DNA from: Candidatus Poseidoniaceae archaeon
GTDB taxonomy: Archaea > Thermoplasmatota > Poseidoniia > Poseidoniales > Poseidoniaceae
Reading direction: 5' to 3'
DNA: 15,402 nt
NCBI GenBank assembly: GCA_022452125.1
Contig: JAKURJ010000009.1
Location: 10,291 to 25,692 of the forward strand
A program made the position numbers and the translations under genes. A model generated the notes under the pieces. That model did not search any database. It was not told the origin of the DNA and worked only from the letters and a program-made list of their open reading frames with translations. Shown here piece after piece: positions 13,894 to 15,402 of the stretch; within the stretch, counting starts at the first letter, position 1, and the number at the start of each line of letters is the position of its first letter.

Positions 13894-14898
13894 TTCGTCT
13901 TCTTCAACTTCAATAGAGGTAGCACGCTTGTAGATCTCTCTTAGAGTCTGGTCACTGATTTCTAGATACACTCTGGTAGTAGCGATGCTAGCATGTCCAA
14001 GTAGTCTCTGAATGCTTACCAAATCAGCCCCTCTCTCGAGTAGTCCGGTCGCGAAGTTGTGTCGCAAGACGTGAGGAGTCAACCTTCCTCTTGGCATTCC
14101 TGCCTCATCTGCCAACTTATCCATCAGGCGCTGAACGCTTCTAGATTGTAGAGCATTACCTCTCTTAGTAACAAGGAGATGGTCACCTTCTGGGTTTCTT
14201 GATTCTCTAAGTGGAAGCCAACTTTCGATGCTGGCAACTGTAGAATCAGTGAATAGCACTAGTCTGTCTTTACCGCCTTTACCATCAATGACCATTGCAG
14301 AATTATCATGCAAGTCGATTTGTGAAATTTCCAAATCACAGATTTCACTGACCCGTAGACCAGTGTCAAGAATCATTGTAACCACGAGGTTAGCTAATGG
14401 GTCTTCGCTACATGCTGCAGCATGCTTTACCATAGTCAACTCACGACTGGTGAGAGTTCGTGGCAGCTTCTTACCGCTCTTTGGCCTGACTAAATGCTCA
14501 GGCCATTTCTGTCCTAGCCAATTGATTAGATGGTTTGCTGCAGCCAATCTGGCCTTTACGGTTGAAGGTGATTTATCGATCATCGAGTTAACCCAGATGT
14601 CTAGTCTGCCGTTGAATGGCTCGATTCTTTCTAGGAGTTGCTGAACACTCATTGAGTCTCTTTCGAACTCACTTAGGATATCTTCTCCAGGCAGAGGAGT
14701 CTCGATAAGATGGCGTAGTCCAATCATGTACGACTTCTGAGTATTGACCGATTTACCTTCAGCCTGTAACTGAGTAGTGTAGGTGTTTAGCCATGATAGA
14801 TGGCCCCTGTTTACAAGACGCGGCGGTAGCTCTGGCCCCTCTCCGTACAGACGCTGCTGTACGGCTTTTTGCCTAGCATTGTATGGCCCTGTTCTCAT
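13888..14898 (-). CDS. xerA: Tyrosine recombinase, XerA/XerC/D type
   Basis: 336-aa site-specific recombinase, probably the chromosome-dimer resolvase of this archaeon. A SAM-like core-binding N-domain (about 33-135) is followed by the catalytic domain with Arg182 (DTGLRVSEICDLE), Lys207 or Lys210 (DGKGGKDRLV), His276 and Arg279 (HVLRH), His302 (LLGHASIATT) and the nucleophile Tyr311 (RVYLEIS), all intact. The ATG at 14898 is preferred because GGTGA lies 5 nt upstream and the extension to a TTG at 14961 reads unlike the family. No phage or transposon genes are nearby and the size suits a housekeeping Xer, so mobile-element origin is less likely. The C-terminus is acidic (VEVEEDES). Confidence 0.93.
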   Translation of the reverse strand: MRTGPYNARQKAVQQRLYGEGPELPPRLVNRGHLSWLNTYTTQLQAEGKSVNTQKSYMIGLRHLIETPLPGEDILSEFERDSMSVQQLLERIEPFNGRLDIWVNSMIDKSPSTVKARLAAANHLINWLGQKWPEHLVRPKSGKKLPRTLTSRELTMVKHAAACSEDPLANLVVTMILDTGLRVSEICDLEISQIDLHDNSAMVIDGKGGKDRLVLFTDSTVASIESWLPLRESRNPEGDHLLVTKRGNALQSRSVQRLMDKLADEAGMPRGRLTPHVLRHNFATGLLERGADLVSIQRLLGHASIATTRVYLEISDQTLREIYKRATSIEVEEDES

Positions 14899-14899
14899 T

Positions 14900-14952
14900 G
14901 GCGTCACCGCCTTACCCGCCGAGGCGAGCGTGCATCCCGTGTCCCGAAGGAC
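14900..14952 (-). promoter_or_regulatory. Structured leader with two tetraloop hairpins upstream of the recombinase
   Basis: On the minus strand, GTCC-TTCG-GGAC (14952-14941, a UUCG tetraloop) is followed by GGCG-GTGA-CGCC (14911-14900, a GNRA loop), which ends one base before the ATG at 14898. The GTGA loop is part of the likely Shine-Dalgarno site. Locally GC-rich. Structure by eye; may regulate translation. Confidence 0.4.
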
Positions 14953-14961
14953 GAAACCCAA

Positions 14962-15196
14962 TCAGGCCACCATGATATGAAGCCTTCGCGCGATACCCCG
15001 TTAACAGCAGGCTGAAGACGACAAACATCGGTTCGTCAATACAAAAATTAGGACTTCCAGATTGTGACCCAAGTCTGGGAGCTGGCACCAATCCAACACA
15101 TGTTTGTTGATAATCAAAACTAGTATCACTTCTGTAATTGATATTTTATCGTGGATTAAAACTCCTACTTATTACTTAATCAATAGAATTCGAAAT
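14962..15196. other. Intergenic region between recombinase and PEP synthase genes
   Basis: No gene seen. The left part is GC-richer; the right part (from about 15100) is AT-rich promoter-like DNA. Short hairpins: CCAGA-12 nt-TCTGG (about 15057-15078) and CAACA-CATGTT-TGTTG (about 15098-15113). No tRNA or clear C/D-box sRNA could be built. It probably contains the divergent promoters of both flanking genes. Confidence 0.6.
15168..15177 (+). promoter_or_regulatory. Candidate TATA box for ppsA
   Basis: CTTATTACTT ends 19 bp before the ATG at 15197 with no Shine-Dalgarno site between, as in a leaderless archaeal transcript. ATATTTTATC at 15141-15150 is an alternative TATA element with a longer leader. 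Confidence 0.35.
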
Positions 15197-15402
15197 ATGG
15201 CTACAGCCAGACTTACCGAATGGTTCGCAAATGCCGATATGAAAGATGTTGCCACTGTAGGAGGAAAAGGTGCATCACTCGGTGAGATGTTTCAGAAATT
15301 ATCTAAAATTGGCGGCAAGGTTCCAAACGGATTTACCTTGACAACTGTTGCGTTCAAACAATTCGTTCATGCTTCAATTCCTGAATCTACATGGAACAAT
15401 GT
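15197..15402 (+). CDS. ppsA: Phosphoenolpyruvate synthase, 5' part (runs off the window)
   Basis: N-terminus of PEP synthase/pyruvate phosphate dikinase, which converts pyruvate and ATP to PEP for gluconeogenesis. 68 codons are visible. EWFANADMKDVATVGGKGAS followed by LGEM matches the start of the ATP-grasp nucleotide-binding domain (family pattern VGGKxASLGEM), then VPNGFTLTTVAFKQF as in PpsA (PPGF-T--A). The reading frame is open to the edge; about 700 further residues would be expected. The ATG has no Shine-Dalgarno site and sits under an AT-rich promoter-like stretch. PpsA and PpdK cannot be told apart for certain from this fragment; PpsA is favoured by the short N-terminus. Confidence 0.9.
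   Translation, partial: MATARLTEWFANADMKDVATVGGKGASLGEMFQKLSKIGGKVPNGFTLTTVAFKQFVHASIPESTWNN

Noticed and set aside
13888..14898. Recombinase as evidence of a mobile element
   Set aside because: No transposase, phage genes, attachment repeats or tRNA insertion are nearby, and size and motifs suit a housekeeping Xer recombinase.
14962..15060. C/D-box sRNA or tRNA left of the ppsA promoter
   Set aside because: Only an imperfect C-like box (ATGATATGA) and one CTGA can be found; no paired C'/D' boxes and no cloverleaf.

Overview
The window looks like a piece of a marine archaeal genome, most likely Candidatus Poseidoniales (Marine Group II, Thermoplasmatota) or a close relative. The reasons are an archaeal Sec61-beta, an archaeal Lrp/AsnC regulator, a small archaeal Toprim protein and a eukaryote-like Trm4/NSUN2 RNA methyltransferase, alongside a bacterial-type A1 aa3 oxidase whose subunits carry unusual acidic or His-rich extensions. 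Gene density is very high: many ATGA-type overlaps, convergent genes meeting with no spacing, good Shine-Dalgarno sites on internal operon genes, and apparently leaderless first genes. The lineage is inferred from gene content, not from a marker-gene tree.

Region 1 (129-6639, minus strand) is a complete terminal-oxidase operon read right to left: coxB (CuA subunit II), coxA (subunit I), coxC (subunit III), a small subunit IV, and a Sco copper chaperone. The core catalytic residues are intact. Nearly every subunit carries an accessory module: a secreted GCGCH domain fused in front of subunit I, a coiled-coil and Asp/His-rich region in front of subunit III, an extra segment inside the subunit II cupredoxin domain, and two tandem Trp-rich repeats inserted within the Sco fold. 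An 18-bp perfect palindrome separates subunit IV from sco.

Region 2 (6723-7422, plus strand) is a two-gene unit of a DUF167/YggU-type protein and a Toprim protein. Region 3 (7396-10702, minus strand) is an operon of an NSUN2/Trm4-like m5C RNA methyltransferase, a secreted and membrane-anchored protein with a cysteine-less thioredoxin-like domain, and an Lrp/AsnC regulator. Region 4 (10773-12156, plus strand) holds a polytopic membrane protein and a small protein, both of unknown function. Region 5 (12157-13107, minus strand) holds a hypothetical protein and Sec61-beta.

Region 6 (13202-13893, plus strand) holds a chromatin-like protein (helix-hairpin-helix head plus histone-H1-like Lys/Ala tail) and a 60-aa basic Cys protein. 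Region 7 is a XerA-type tyrosine recombinase on the minus strand (13888-14898), then an intergenic stretch of about 300 bp, then the 5' end of phosphoenolpyruvate synthase (15197 to the window edge). No rRNA, confident tRNA, insertion sequence or CRISPR array was found. The first 128 bases hold no gene I can support, only a degenerate tRNA-like fold on the minus strand.
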